Shown here piece by piece: positions 16,031 through 22,397 of a stretch of 32,324 nt of DNA. Below the pieces are notes generated by a model. It was not told the DNA's origin. It ran no database searches and worked only from the letters and a program-made list of their open reading frames with translations. The position numbers and the translations under genes were made by a program. Position 1 is the first letter of the stretch, and each line of letters starts with the position of its first letter. The stretch spans positions 1 to 32,324 of the forward strand of contig PBKC01000104.1 of NCBI GenBank assembly GCA_002721365.1. Direction: 5' to 3'. Origin of the DNA: Rhodospirillaceae bacterium (GTDB lineage Bacteria; Pseudomonadota; Alphaproteobacteria; GCA-2721365).

Positions 16031-17196
16031 TTCTTGCCGAGGGGGAGGAACCTCGGGAAAGCGGGGACGAACCGCCCGTGGCGCCATGTGCGGTCATGGT
16101 GGTGGATCAATCCGCCGCGATGCGGGGATTGCTGTGCCGCGTCCTCGATTCAGACCCCGGGATCCGCGTGGTGGCGACGGCGGCGAGCGGCCGTTCGGCC
16201 ATAACCGCCCTGGCGGAGCACGACGTCGACGTCGTGGTTCTCGATTCGGAGCTTTATGACGCCAAGGGCGGCGCGCTGCTGCCGGCGATCCTCGAAAAGG
16301 CACCGCATGTGCGGGTCGTCATGGCATCTCCACTCACGCGTGAGGGGGCCGCGAGCAGCGTCGGCGCTATGGCGAGCGGCGCTGCGGACTATTTCACCAA
16401 GCCCTCGCTCGAGCACCGCAAAGTCGCTGTCCTGCCGGAGAACTCCCTGACCGAGAAGGTCAAGGCGCTAGGCTCGGTGGGAAGGGCGTCGGCCCCGGTG
16501 ATGCGCCGGACGGACGCCGAACGGAAGGCCGGCCAACCGGCGAGGACCCAGCCTGTCGCCAAGGCCAGCCCGTCGCCGCGCCGCCGCCCTGCGCTCAACC
16601 TGCGTGAAGCCGGCCGCACCCGCCCCACCGTCCTCGCCATCGCGGCGTCCACCGGTGGGCCCCCGGCGCTCTTTTCCGTGTTTCGGGCGTTGGGCGACCG
16701 GGTTCGGGTTCCGATTTTCATCACCCAGCACATGCCGCCGAAATTCACCGGCGCGCTCGCCGATCGCGTCGAGGTCTTGAGCCGTCTTCCGGCGGCGGAG
16801 GCGGTCGACGGCGAAGTGGTCGCCGACCGTATCTACGTTGCGCCCGGCGACCGTCATCTATCGGTTGAACGGACCAGCAGCGACGTGGTGCTGCGGGTGA
16901 CGCGCGGTCCGCGCGAGAACTATTGCCGGCCCGCCGCCGATCCGATGTTTCGCAGTCTGGCCGAGGTCTATGGCGATCGGGTGCTCGCCGTGGTCTTGAC
17001 GGGGATGGGCCGCGACGGTCTCGAGGGGTGCCGGGCGCTGGTGGCCGCCGACTCCACGGTGATCGCGCAGGACGAGGCGACGAGCGTGGTCTGGGGAATG
17101 CCGGGCGCGGTCGCGACGGCCGGACTGTGCAGCGCGGTCCTGCCCGTCGCCAAGATATCCGACTATATCGCCGACCGCTTCTCGGGGGCCGCATGA
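16027..17196 (+). CDS. cheB: Chemotaxis protein-glutamate methylesterase CheB with atypical receiver
   Basis: CheB removes methyl groups from receptors for adaptation. From the GTG at 16027 it has 389 residues: receiver (about 21-135), a basic Pro/Ser-rich linker (150-195), and methylesterase domain with the catalytic Ser208 (AASTGGP), His235 (ITQHMPP) and Asp330 (GMGRDG). The receiver is unusual: the acidic pair reads VVDQS (Asp27, Gln28 instead of Asp-Asp), and the phosphoacceptor Asp73 is followed by SELYDAKGG instead of the usual MPxMDG. This may weaken magnesium binding and phosphorylation control. The start overlaps the cheY stop; its own stop overlaps the cheR start. Confidence 0.9.
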   Translation: MILAEGEEPRESGDEPPVAPCAVMVVDQSAAMRGLLCRVLDSDPGIRVVATAASGRSAITALAEHDVDVVVLDSELYDAKGGALLPAILEKAPHVRVVMASPLTREGAASSVGAMASGAADYFTKPSLEHRKVAVLPENSLTEKVKALGSVGRASAPVMRRTDAERKAGQPARTQPVAKASPSPRRRPALNLREAGRTRPTVLAIAASTGGPPALFSVFRALGDRVRVPIFITQHMPPKFTGALADRVEVLSRLPAAEAVDGEVVADRIYVAPGDRHLSVERTSSDVVLRVTRGPRENYCRPAADPMFRSLAEVYGDRVLAVVLTGMGRDGLEGCRALVAADSTVIAQDEATSVVWGMPGAVATAGLCSAVLPVAKISDYIADRFSGAA

Positions 17197-18002
17197 GACC
17201 CGAGGATTTCGATCTTCTGGCGACCCTGGTGAAGGAGCGGTCGGGCATCCTGCTCTCGCCGGAGAAGAGCTACCTTCTCGAAACCCGGCTGCTGCCGGTC
17301 GCGCGGCGGCGCGGCCTTGCGACCCTGGACGAGCTGGCCGCGGAAGTCCGCGACCAGCGGAGCGAAGATCTCGCCGACCAGATCGTCGATGCGATGACGA
17401 CCAACGAGACTTACTTCTTCCGCGATATCAAACCCTTCGACCAGTTTCGCGGCTACATCCTGCCGCAGATGATGCGGAAGCGGGTCGCGAAGCGGGCGGT
17501 GCGGATCTGGTGCGCCGGCTGCTCGACCGGCCAGGAGCCGTATTCGATCGCCATGCTGCTCAAGGAGGAAGGGCCAAAACTCAAAGGCTGGCGGATCGAA
17601 ATGACGGCGACCGATCTTTCCCGCGACGCGCTTGAGAAGGCGCGGCGGGGTCGCTACTCGCAGTTCGAAGTACAGCGCGGCCTGCCGGTCCAATATCTGC
17701 TCAAATATTTTCACCAGGACGGTTCGCACTGGCAGATCGACCGCTCGATCCAGGAGATGGTCGACTTCCGGGAGAACAATCTGCTGGAACGCAGCCTTTC
17801 CCTGGGGCCGTTCGATATCGTCTTTTGCCGGAACGTGCTGATCTACTTCGACCAGCCGACCCGCGAAGCGGTGCTGGAGCGCATCCGCAAACTGATTCCC
17901 AGCGACGGCTATCTGATGCTGGGCGCCACCGAGACGATGATCGGCCAAGCCGACCGCTACCGTCCCGATGAAGCCCATCCGGGCCTTTTCATTCCCAACT
18001 GA
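17193..18002 (+). CDS. cheR: Chemotaxis methyltransferase CheR
   Basis: CheR methylates receptor glutamates with S-adenosylmethionine. The 269-residue protein has the N-terminal helical domain, TTNETYFFRD, the SAM-binding AGCSTGQEPYS near residues 108-118, the acidic end of strand 2 (TATDLSRDAL) and the FDIVFCRNVLIYFD segment, all classical. The ATG overlaps the cheB stop (ATGA), which fixes the start. It ends the operon and is convergent with the dioxygenase gene after 21 bases. No receptor, CheD or CheX gene is present in the window. Confidence 0.94.
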   Translation: MRPEDFDLLATLVKERSGILLSPEKSYLLETRLLPVARRRGLATLDELAAEVRDQRSEDLADQIVDAMTTNETYFFRDIKPFDQFRGYILPQMMRKRVAKRAVRIWCAGCSTGQEPYSIAMLLKEEGPKLKGWRIEMTATDLSRDALEKARRGRYSQFEVQRGLPVQYLLKYFHQDGSHWQIDRSIQEMVDFRENNLLERSLSLGPFDIVFCRNVLIYFDQPTREAVLERIRKLIPSDGYLMLGATETMIGQADRYRPDEAHPGLFIPN

Positions 18003-18023
18003 CGTGACCGCGGCGACAGGGCC

Positions 18024-18959
18024 TCAATAGGCCGCTGCGATTGGCTTGGCATCGGGTGCGGTTGCCGCTTGCCCGCGCTGTCCGGTCTCGACGTAGCCGT
18101 CGAGCCAGGCCGTGCGCCCGCCGGCCGCCATCCAGAGGATGGGAAAGAAGTCCTCGTCCATCCGGTCGTCGCCGACGCGCTGATACCGGCCGTAGATGTA
18201 GCTGCCTCCGGCCTTTCCGAAGCGCGTGTGCGCCGGCAGCATGTGAATGCCGATGCTGCGTCGTTCGAGGCCGGTCGTCGTGTTCGGGCCCGAGCCGTGC
18301 CAGATATGGCCATGGTGGAACACTGCCGTCCCGGCCGGTACCTCCAACGGAACGGGTTGGGGGTCGACGATCCCGGCCTGTCGCGCCGCCGCCAGCATTT
18401 TGGCCCGGTAACCTCCCTCGGGCGTATGGAAGTCGAGGGGGCGGCCGACCAGCGGCCATCGATGCGAGCCCGGCACGTATTCGATGGTGCCGGCATCGGC
18501 TCGCGTGTCGTCCAGGGTCACCCAGCAGGTGATCGTTTCGGCAGGATCCAGGAAGTCGGTGAACGAGGTGTCCTGGTGCAGGGCGATCGCCTTGGTCTGC
18601 GGAGGCTTCCACCAGAGCGTGTCCTGACCGAGACGGATTCCGTCCCACCCCGCGAGGCGGGCGGCGGTTCGAGCGATTGCCGATGAAAGCACCAGGGCTG
18701 CCACCGTCAGATCGCTTTTCCAGGCGTTCCCCATATGGCGCGTGACGTCGGGCAGGCTCATGCCGTCGCGCCAATACCATTCGTCCGGATAGGTCCCGGT
18801 GTCGAACTCGCCCCGGAACAGCGGCGCGAACCGGGTGCGAAGGGCAGCGACGAAAGCCGGCGGCAGCATCCGATCGACGACCAGATACCCGCGGTCCCGG
18901 AACGTCGCCACGTCTTCTTTTCCGAGCGTGTCGATGCCCTGCAAGGTTCGGTTTTCCAT
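18024..18959 (-). CDS. Phytanoyl-CoA dioxygenase (PhyH) family Fe(II)/2-oxoglutarate oxygenase
   Basis: This is a 311-residue non-haem iron oxygenase of the PhyH family, which hydroxylates a small molecule with 2-oxoglutarate and oxygen. The iron triad is visible as His128 and Asp130 (ALHQDTSF) and the distal His221 (HIWHGSGPN), with Arg233-234 placed to hold 2-oxoglutarate. TCWVTLDDTRADAGTIEYVPGSH matches the family core. There is no signal peptide. It is transcribed divergently from the Lrp/AsnC-type gene across an AT-rich intergenic region, so that regulator is the likely controller. An amino-acid-related substrate would fit an Lrp-family regulator, but this is inference. Confidence 0.88.
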   Translation of the reverse strand: MENRTLQGIDTLGKEDVATFRDRGYLVVDRMLPPAFVAALRTRFAPLFRGEFDTGTYPDEWYWRDGMSLPDVTRHMGNAWKSDLTVAALVLSSAIARTAARLAGWDGIRLGQDTLWWKPPQTKAIALHQDTSFTDFLDPAETITCWVTLDDTRADAGTIEYVPGSHRWPLVGRPLDFHTPEGGYRAKMLAAARQAGIVDPQPVPLEVPAGTAVFHHGHIWHGSGPNTTTGLERRSIGIHMLPAHTRFGKAGGSYIYGRYQRVGDDRMDEDFFPILWMAAGGRTAWLDGYVETGQRGQAATAPDAKPIAAAY

Positions 18960-18982
18960 CGATGGGGCCCCGATGTAAATTG

Positions 18983-18992
18983 GGTCTAGACC
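18983..18992. promoter_or_regulatory. Perfect palindrome GGTCTAGACC in the PhyH/Lrp intergenic region
   Basis: This ten-base perfect palindrome lies 24-33 bases upstream of the dioxygenase start and between the two divergent genes. It could be a second regulator contact site, or chance. Confidence 0.25.
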
Positions 18993-19029
18993 GAGAATGA
19001 TGTTATTTCTGCGGAATGCCTGGAATAAA

Positions 19030-19044
19030 CAGAATTATATTCTA
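19030..19044. promoter_or_regulatory. Lrp-box-like operator
   Basis: CAGAATTATATTCTA is an inverted repeat (AGAAT-TAT-ATTCT). It matches 13 of 15 positions of the Lrp consensus YAGHAWATTWTDCTR as I recall it. It ends 12 bases before the proposed start of the Lrp/AsnC-type gene and lies in the shared divergent region, so it could serve autoregulation and control of the dioxygenase gene. Confidence 0.55.
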
Positions 19045-19056
19045 ATGAAGGGCCTT

Positions 19057-19551
19057 ATGTTTGATCTGGACCGAACGGATTTCGAAATCGTGCGCCTGTT
19101 GCAGAACGATGGTCGGATGTCCAACAAGTCCCTGGCGGCGGAGGTGGGGCTGGCGCCGTCGAGTTGTCTCGAGCGGGTACGGCGTTTGCGTGACACCGGC
19201 GTCATCCGCGGCATTCATGCCGCAATCGACCCGACGGCTATGGGGGTCGGCTTGCAGGCGATTTACGCTTTGGAGCTCGCCAAGCATCAGCGGGAGGTCG
19301 TCGAAACCTTCCAGGCGGACGTTCTGCGCATGCCGGAGGTCATGGCGGTCTATCTCGTTTCCGGCGCGTTCGATTTTCTCGTGCATGTCGCCGTCAGAGA
19401 TGCGCAGCATCTAAGGGATCTTGCCCTCGATTCCTTCACGCACCGCCCCGAGGTAACCCGGCTACAGACGACACTCGTCTTCGACTATGCATGTCGCCAC
19501 GAACTGCCGTGTTATCGCGATCGGGATGGGCGTCAGGCGCCCGTGAGCTAA
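19057..19551 (+). CDS. Lrp/AsnC family transcriptional regulator
   Basis: This is a 164-residue DNA-binding regulator. It starts MFDLDRTDFEIVRLLQNDGR, followed by the helix-turn-helix SNKSLAAEVGLAPSSCLERV and the winged part LRDTGVIRGIHAAIDPTAMG. The C-terminal RAM/AsnC ligand domain includes VMAVYLVSGAFDFLVHVAV. The ATG at 19057 is chosen because family members start at this point and AAGGG lies just upstream; in-frame ATG codons at 18997 and 19045 would add an unrelated leader that runs through the Lrp-box-like site. It is divergent from the PhyH-type oxygenase gene, its probable target. Confidence 0.9.
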   Translation: MFDLDRTDFEIVRLLQNDGRMSNKSLAAEVGLAPSSCLERVRRLRDTGVIRGIHAAIDPTAMGVGLQAIYALELAKHQREVVETFQADVLRMPEVMAVYLVSGAFDFLVHVAVRDAQHLRDLALDSFTHRPEVTRLQTTLVFDYACRHELPCYRDRDGRQAPVS

Positions 19552-19683
19552 TTCCGGAGTGTCGGGGGGGCACTCGGCCGTCAGGAAACTTGCCCGCTCA
19601 TGCCAACGGTAACTGTTTGATACGGCCGACCTCAGAGCCGGTCACACAATGCTTCCGCCTCCGGGTGCCGACCGTTCGTTGGC

Positions 19684-19830
19684 TTAGAACAACGCCAAAC
19701 CAATCAGCACGATGGTGGCCCAGCCGGCAATCGAGGCGAACGCCCATACGACCATTGCAGTCCGCGTCGACTGGCGTCTGAGACGCGGTTCGGACCGGCG
19801 GTCGGAATCCAATTCGTCCTCCATAACCAT
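19684..19830 (-). CDS. Small single-pass membrane protein, 48 aa
   Basis: This short frame starts MVMEDELDSDRRSEPRLRRQ and continues to one hydrophobic helix of about 22 residues (AMVVWAFASIAGWATIVLIG) ending LALF and TAA. The acidic/basic N-terminus followed by a C-terminal membrane anchor is typical of small tail-anchored proteins, and GAGAGGA lies upstream of the ATG. I do not recognise a family. It lies convergent with the Lrp-type gene. A second ATG two codons in is possible. Confidence 0.6.
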   Translation of the reverse strand: MVMEDELDSDRRSEPRLRRQSTRTAMVVWAFASIAGWATIVLIGLALF

Positions 19831-20280
19831 CGTCACCGGTCCTCTCGGCAATTCTTGCCGGCCAAACCTTCGTTCACCGCTGCGTTCCGAAGGACGGCTG
19901 ACGCTGCCATGTGCCTGGAAAGTCGCTTCCTTGCGCCCGTCATGTTCATCCTCTTCCCCCTCGTACTCTGCATCCGCACAGTCGCACGAGATTTTTGCAA
20001 CATTTCCGACGCAATCCTCATGCCAAGAGGAATAGTGACGGAAACACAGCGATTTATTAAAAAATTGTTAGCGCAGGGTTTGGGCGATGTAAAGAAACTC
20101 GACACCGCAACGGCGTGTGCGGCCGGCCCGAAACTCAGCGCGGATGGGAAACGATCAGGCGGCGTGTGCCGCGAAGCCCTCCGGGGAAGGAGGGGGGAAG
20201 TCGGAGAGGGACGATCGTCCCGTCAACGATTCCGACGTAAGGGACTCAGCCCCGGCCATGAAGCCGGACTTGATCGGCGA
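19831..20280. other. 450-base stretch without a supported gene
   Basis: The region between two small membrane-protein genes is mixed in composition, with an AT-rich core (about 20036-20095, including TTATTAAAAAATTG) that may hold a promoter for the 48-aa gene. Open frames on both strands here have no recognisable domain. A 38-codon frame (19949 to 19833, minus strand) with GGGGGAAGAGG before its ATG ends two bases before the 48-aa gene and is the only one worth a second look. Confidence 0.5.
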
Positions 20281-20490
20281 TCAGTCGTCGAGCTCGATCG
20301 AGCCGCCGTTCCGCTGTTCGGCAAGATACCATCCGACGAGGCTCGACAGGCTGGCGCCGACGACGCTCGCGCTCAAACCCGCCTCGATGCTTCCCAGGGC
20401 GGAACCGGCGACGAGCCCGGCGATCGCGCCGAGTGCTGCGAAGGAGAATCCCGCGAGGGCTACGTTCTTTACGGTCATGGTCACAGTCAT
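20281..20490 (-). CDS. Small glycine-zipper membrane protein, 69 aa
   Basis: A frame of 69 residues begins MTVTMTVKNVALAGFSF and carries two hydrophobic helices rich in small residues (ALGAIAGLVAGSALGSI and ASVVGASLSSLVGWYLA), then a polar tail AEQRNGGSIELDD. The Gly/Ala spacing is that of glycine-zipper proteins. GGAAGAGGAG lies seven bases before the ATG, which decides this start over the longer open frame. No family is recognised. A perfect CRP-type palindrome sits 84-99 bases upstream on the same transcript side, so it may be a CRP/FNR-family target. Confidence 0.65.
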   Translation of the reverse strand: MTVTMTVKNVALAGFSFAALGAIAGLVAGSALGSIEAGLSASVVGASLSSLVGWYLAEQRNGGSIELDD

Positions 20491-20573
20491 CCGTCGGTCT
20501 CCTCTTCCCCCTGAGGCCCGGCTTTCCGACGCCTCATCATGTTGGCACTTTGCCGAGGGAGCTGACGAAACTC

Positions 20574-20589
20574 TGTGACCGGTGTCACA
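20574..20589. promoter_or_regulatory. CRP-like palindrome TGTGA-N6-TCACA
   Basis: TGTGA-CCGGTG-TCACA is a perfect match to the core half-sites of the CRP consensus. It is centred about 91 bases upstream of the start codon of the 69-aa gene on the minus strand, which is compatible with a site at -41 to -61 from a transcription start 30-50 bases before that gene. Confidence 0.5.
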
Positions 20590-20686
20590 CGAAAGGTAGT
20601 TTCCTGTTTTAATTGAATTTTTAGGATTCCGGCGCGGCCCCGAAATTAAGGTTCCGGTAACCACCGGCTGAGTTCGCCAGCGCAGC

Positions 20687-20704
20687 GGAACGAAATACCG
20701 TTCC
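20687..20704. promoter_or_regulatory. Inverted repeat GGAACG-N6-CGTTCC
   Basis: Perfect six-base arms with a six-base spacer lie in the long gene-free region. The geometry suits a dimeric regulator. No target gene is close, so its role is open. Confidence 0.3.
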
Positions 20705-20812
20705 AAGGATTCCGTGGGCCGGCCAGGGAGAGGCGAAGGCGGGCAACGCGGTCCCCAATAGCCGCATCGTGGGAGCTGACCTAGGCCCATAAGCACATAA
20801 TATAGTCACGTC

Positions 20813-20840
20813 GGCTCGCGGCTCGCGGCTCGCGGTTAGC
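20813..20840. repeat. Tandem 7-bp repeat GGCTCGC
   Basis: Three exact head-to-tail copies of GGCTCGC (20813-20833) are followed by a diverged fourth copy GGTTAGC. It is probably a slippage product in non-coding DNA; copy number may vary between strains. Confidence 0.75.
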
Positions 20841-21148
20841 TTGGCCGAAGATGCGTGGCACGTCCCTCTTTCTGCTGCCCCTCTTCTATAGTCCCCTGGG
20901 CAGTGTCATGTCCGGCTTCGGTAGCTTCGGGGGGGGGCTGCGGACATCCGTCCCATGCCGGCCCCAATGCCGCCGAATTTCCGACCCGCCGGAATCTTTG
21001 ACACTCGTGCTCATGCCCTTGAAACCCACGGAATCCGGGGGCTTTGGCGGGAGTGAGGCAGCCGTCGCCGAGGAATCTCGGGTCTTCGCCGATCGGACTG
21101 TCGGAAATGTTTACAACCCTCTTGTCCGGCCAACTGGGGTATTATCGT

Positions 21149-21158
21149 AACTGCATGA
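21149..21158. promoter_or_regulatory. Motif AACTGCATGA, copy 1
   Basis: This 10-base sequence recurs exactly at 27483-27492 in the prsT/wecB intergenic region. Here it starts 31 bases before the -24 element of the PEP-CTERM promoter. It is a candidate activator site shared by the system. Confidence 0.4.
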
Positions 21159-21179
21159 AAAATATAGAAATATTGGTTC

Positions 21180-21195
21180 TGGCACGGACCATGCA
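21180..21195 (+). promoter_or_regulatory. Sigma-54 (RpoN) promoter of the PEP-CTERM gene
   Basis: TGGCACG-GACC-ATGCA matches the sigma-54 consensus TGGCACR-N4-TTGCW at every defined base but one, with the essential GG (-24) and GC (-12) at the exact spacing. It would start transcription near 21206, about 60 bases before the ATG. PEP-CTERM genes in other bacteria are known to be controlled by PrsK/PrsR with RpoN. Confidence 0.75.
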
Positions 21196-21213
21196 ATAAT
21201 TCCGGCGAACCCA

Positions 21214-21242
21214 CGCAGAGGTTCGGTTAAACGATTTCTGCG
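21214..21242 (+). promoter_or_regulatory. 5' leader stem-loop before the PEP-CTERM gene
   Basis: CGCAGA (21214-21219) and TCTGCG (21237-21242) form a perfect stem just inside the predicted transcript start and before the AGGAGG ribosome-binding site. It may protect the mRNA 5' end of a strongly expressed gene. Confidence 0.4.
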
Positions 21243-21266
21243 AGGAATTTTTTAGGAGGGTTTGAG

Positions 21267-22172
21267 ATGACCAAGACCACCATGCTCCGCACCAGTCTCC
21301 TGGCCGGCGCCGCCCTTGGCCTCGTGATGGCCGCGGCTCCGAAGGATGCTCACGCTGTCTCCTACGCTTATTCGGCTCTGGAGATTCAGGACTTTAAGGC
21401 CACCAACACTTTCGGTGGCTTCTCCACGTTCAACTTCGTCGCCAAGCAGATCTCTGCTGACATCAACGGCACGAACGTGACCGACGGCCCCGAGACCAAG
21501 ACCTCGGCGGGCAGCACGATCGACCTCAGCCAGGTCTGCGTCGGCAGCTGCGGTTCGTTCTCCGAGAACACGTTCTTCCCGGCTCCGACCCCGCTCGCCA
21601 ACGGCACGTACGCGGTGGCCGACCAGTACATGACCGACAGCGTCATTCTCGACGCCAACGGCGGCGACTGGGGTGCGATGTCGGGTGTCCAGCTCGGCGA
21701 TGGCGATGCGGTTGCCGAGTCCGGCACCGATCATCAGCTGCAGTGGGACTTCAACATCACGGCGGGCGAGCTTGCGGCGGCCGGTGGTTCGATCACCATC
21801 GACTTCAGCTGGGAGCAGCGGAACTTCGTCGAGCTGGTGACCACCGAGTCGGGTGACACCGCGAACGCGACGCAGAGCTTCTCGATCCGTGTCACTGGCC
21901 CCGAGAACTTCAGCCAGACCGTCTTCGACGAGAGCCTGAACATCAGCGCCGGCCAGAGCCCCGCTTCGGCGTCGACCGGTACGCAGACGTTCTTCTCCAA
22001 CACGGCGTCCGCGACCTTCACCACCGCGGGCAACTACTCGATGCTCTTCAACTACGACGTGGCCGCGAACGCGACGTCGGTTCCGGAGCCGGGTACGATC
22101 GGCCTCCTGGGCACCGGCCTCCTGGGCCTCGGCGCCTACGGCATGCGTCGCCGCAACAAGAAGGCGGCCTAA
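21267..22172 (+). CDS. PEP-CTERM sorting domain surface protein
   Basis: This 301-residue exported protein is predicted to be processed by an exosortase. Residues 1-30 are a signal peptide (MLRTSLLAGAALGLVMAAA core, cleavage after AHA). The C-terminus is a classical sorting signal: VPEP at 272-275, a glycine/leucine-rich membrane helix GTIGLLGTGLLGLGAYG and the basic end MRRRNKKAA. The mature part is rich in Asn, Thr, Ser and Gly, with nine N-x-S/T sites and one close cysteine pair (VCVGSC), and looks beta-rich. The start is fixed by AGGAGG. A sigma-54 promoter lies upstream and a strong intrinsic terminator follows, so it is a single, probably highly expressed gene. The exosortase itself is not in the window. 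Confidence 0.93.
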   Translation: MTKTTMLRTSLLAGAALGLVMAAAPKDAHAVSYAYSALEIQDFKATNTFGGFSTFNFVAKQISADINGTNVTDGPETKTSAGSTIDLSQVCVGSCGSFSENTFFPAPTPLANGTYAVADQYMTDSVILDANGGDWGAMSGVQLGDGDAVAESGTDHQLQWDFNITAGELAAAGGSITIDFSWEQRNFVELVTTESGDTANATQSFSIRVTGPENFSQTVFDESLNISAGQSPASASTGTQTFFSNTASATFTTAGNYSMLFNYDVAANATSVPEPGTIGLLGTGLLGLGAYGMRRRNKKAA

Positions 22173-22186
22173 CGCCGAACCAAAGA

Positions 22187-22202
22187 ACGACCCTTCGGTC
22201 GT
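22187..22202 (+). terminator. Small hairpin ACGACC-CTTC-GGTCGT after the PEP-CTERM gene
   Basis: A six-base stem with a CTTC tetraloop lies 15 bases after the stop codon, immediately before the main terminator. It may stabilise the mRNA 3' end. Confidence 0.5.
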
Positions 22203-22204
22203 GG

Positions 22205-22240
22205 AGCCTGCCGGCGTCAGCCGGCAGGCTCTTTCTTTTT
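22205..22240 (+). terminator. Rho-independent terminator of the PEP-CTERM gene
   Basis: AGCCTGCCGGC (22205-22215) and GCCGGCAGGCT (22220-22230) form a perfect 11-base stem with a GTCA loop, followed at once by CTTTCTTTTT. This is the clearest intrinsic terminator in the window. Confidence 0.92.
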
Positions 22241-22342
22241 GTGCGCTGTGAGTTCCGGGCGAACGGAGCCGCGCGCCACGAAAAGGGCCTTCGCTCCGAT
22301 TGAAGCCGGCGGAGGCACGGCTTATCGTTGGCGTCGGTGGCG

Positions 22343-22375
22343 CGGTTCCTCCGTCCGGCTCGGAGCACGGAACCG
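22343..22375. repeat. Inverted repeat CGGTTCC-N19-GGAACCG in the leader of the OGT-like gene
   Basis: Perfect seven-base arms (22343-22349 and 22369-22375), with a further CCG/CGG pair inside, end 22 bases before the GTG start at 22398. It may be an operator or a transcript hairpin near the ribosome-binding region. Confidence 0.4.
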
Positions 22376-22397
22376 ATTGGAGGCGCGGTAGCGGGCC

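Larger units (their letters stand above)
20491..21266. other. 776-base region without a supported gene
   Basis: This holds the CRP-like palindrome (20574-20589), an inverted repeat (20687-20704), a 7-bp tandem repeat (20813-20840), a run of nine G at about 20929-20937, and the sigma-54 promoter and leader of the PEP-CTERM gene (21149-21266). The only open frame of note, 20851-21150 (+), has no ribosome-binding site and no recognisable domain. The length and AT-rich patches are unusual for this compact sequence; a small RNA gene or a decayed gene is possible. Confidence 0.5.

Noticed and set aside
19833..20105. 90-codon minus-strand frame, or its 38-codon form from 19949
   Set aside because: The short form has a good purine-rich site before its ATG, but the sequence has no hydrophobic or conserved feature; kept only as a note in the gene-free stretch.
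19855..20514. 219-codon plus-strand frame
   Set aside because: It runs antisense through the 69-aa membrane protein and becomes Arg/Gly-rich nonsense; no domain.
20851..21150. 99-codon plus-strand frame before the PEP-CTERM gene
   Set aside because: No ribosome-binding site, no domain, and its end lies close to the sigma-54 promoter region.
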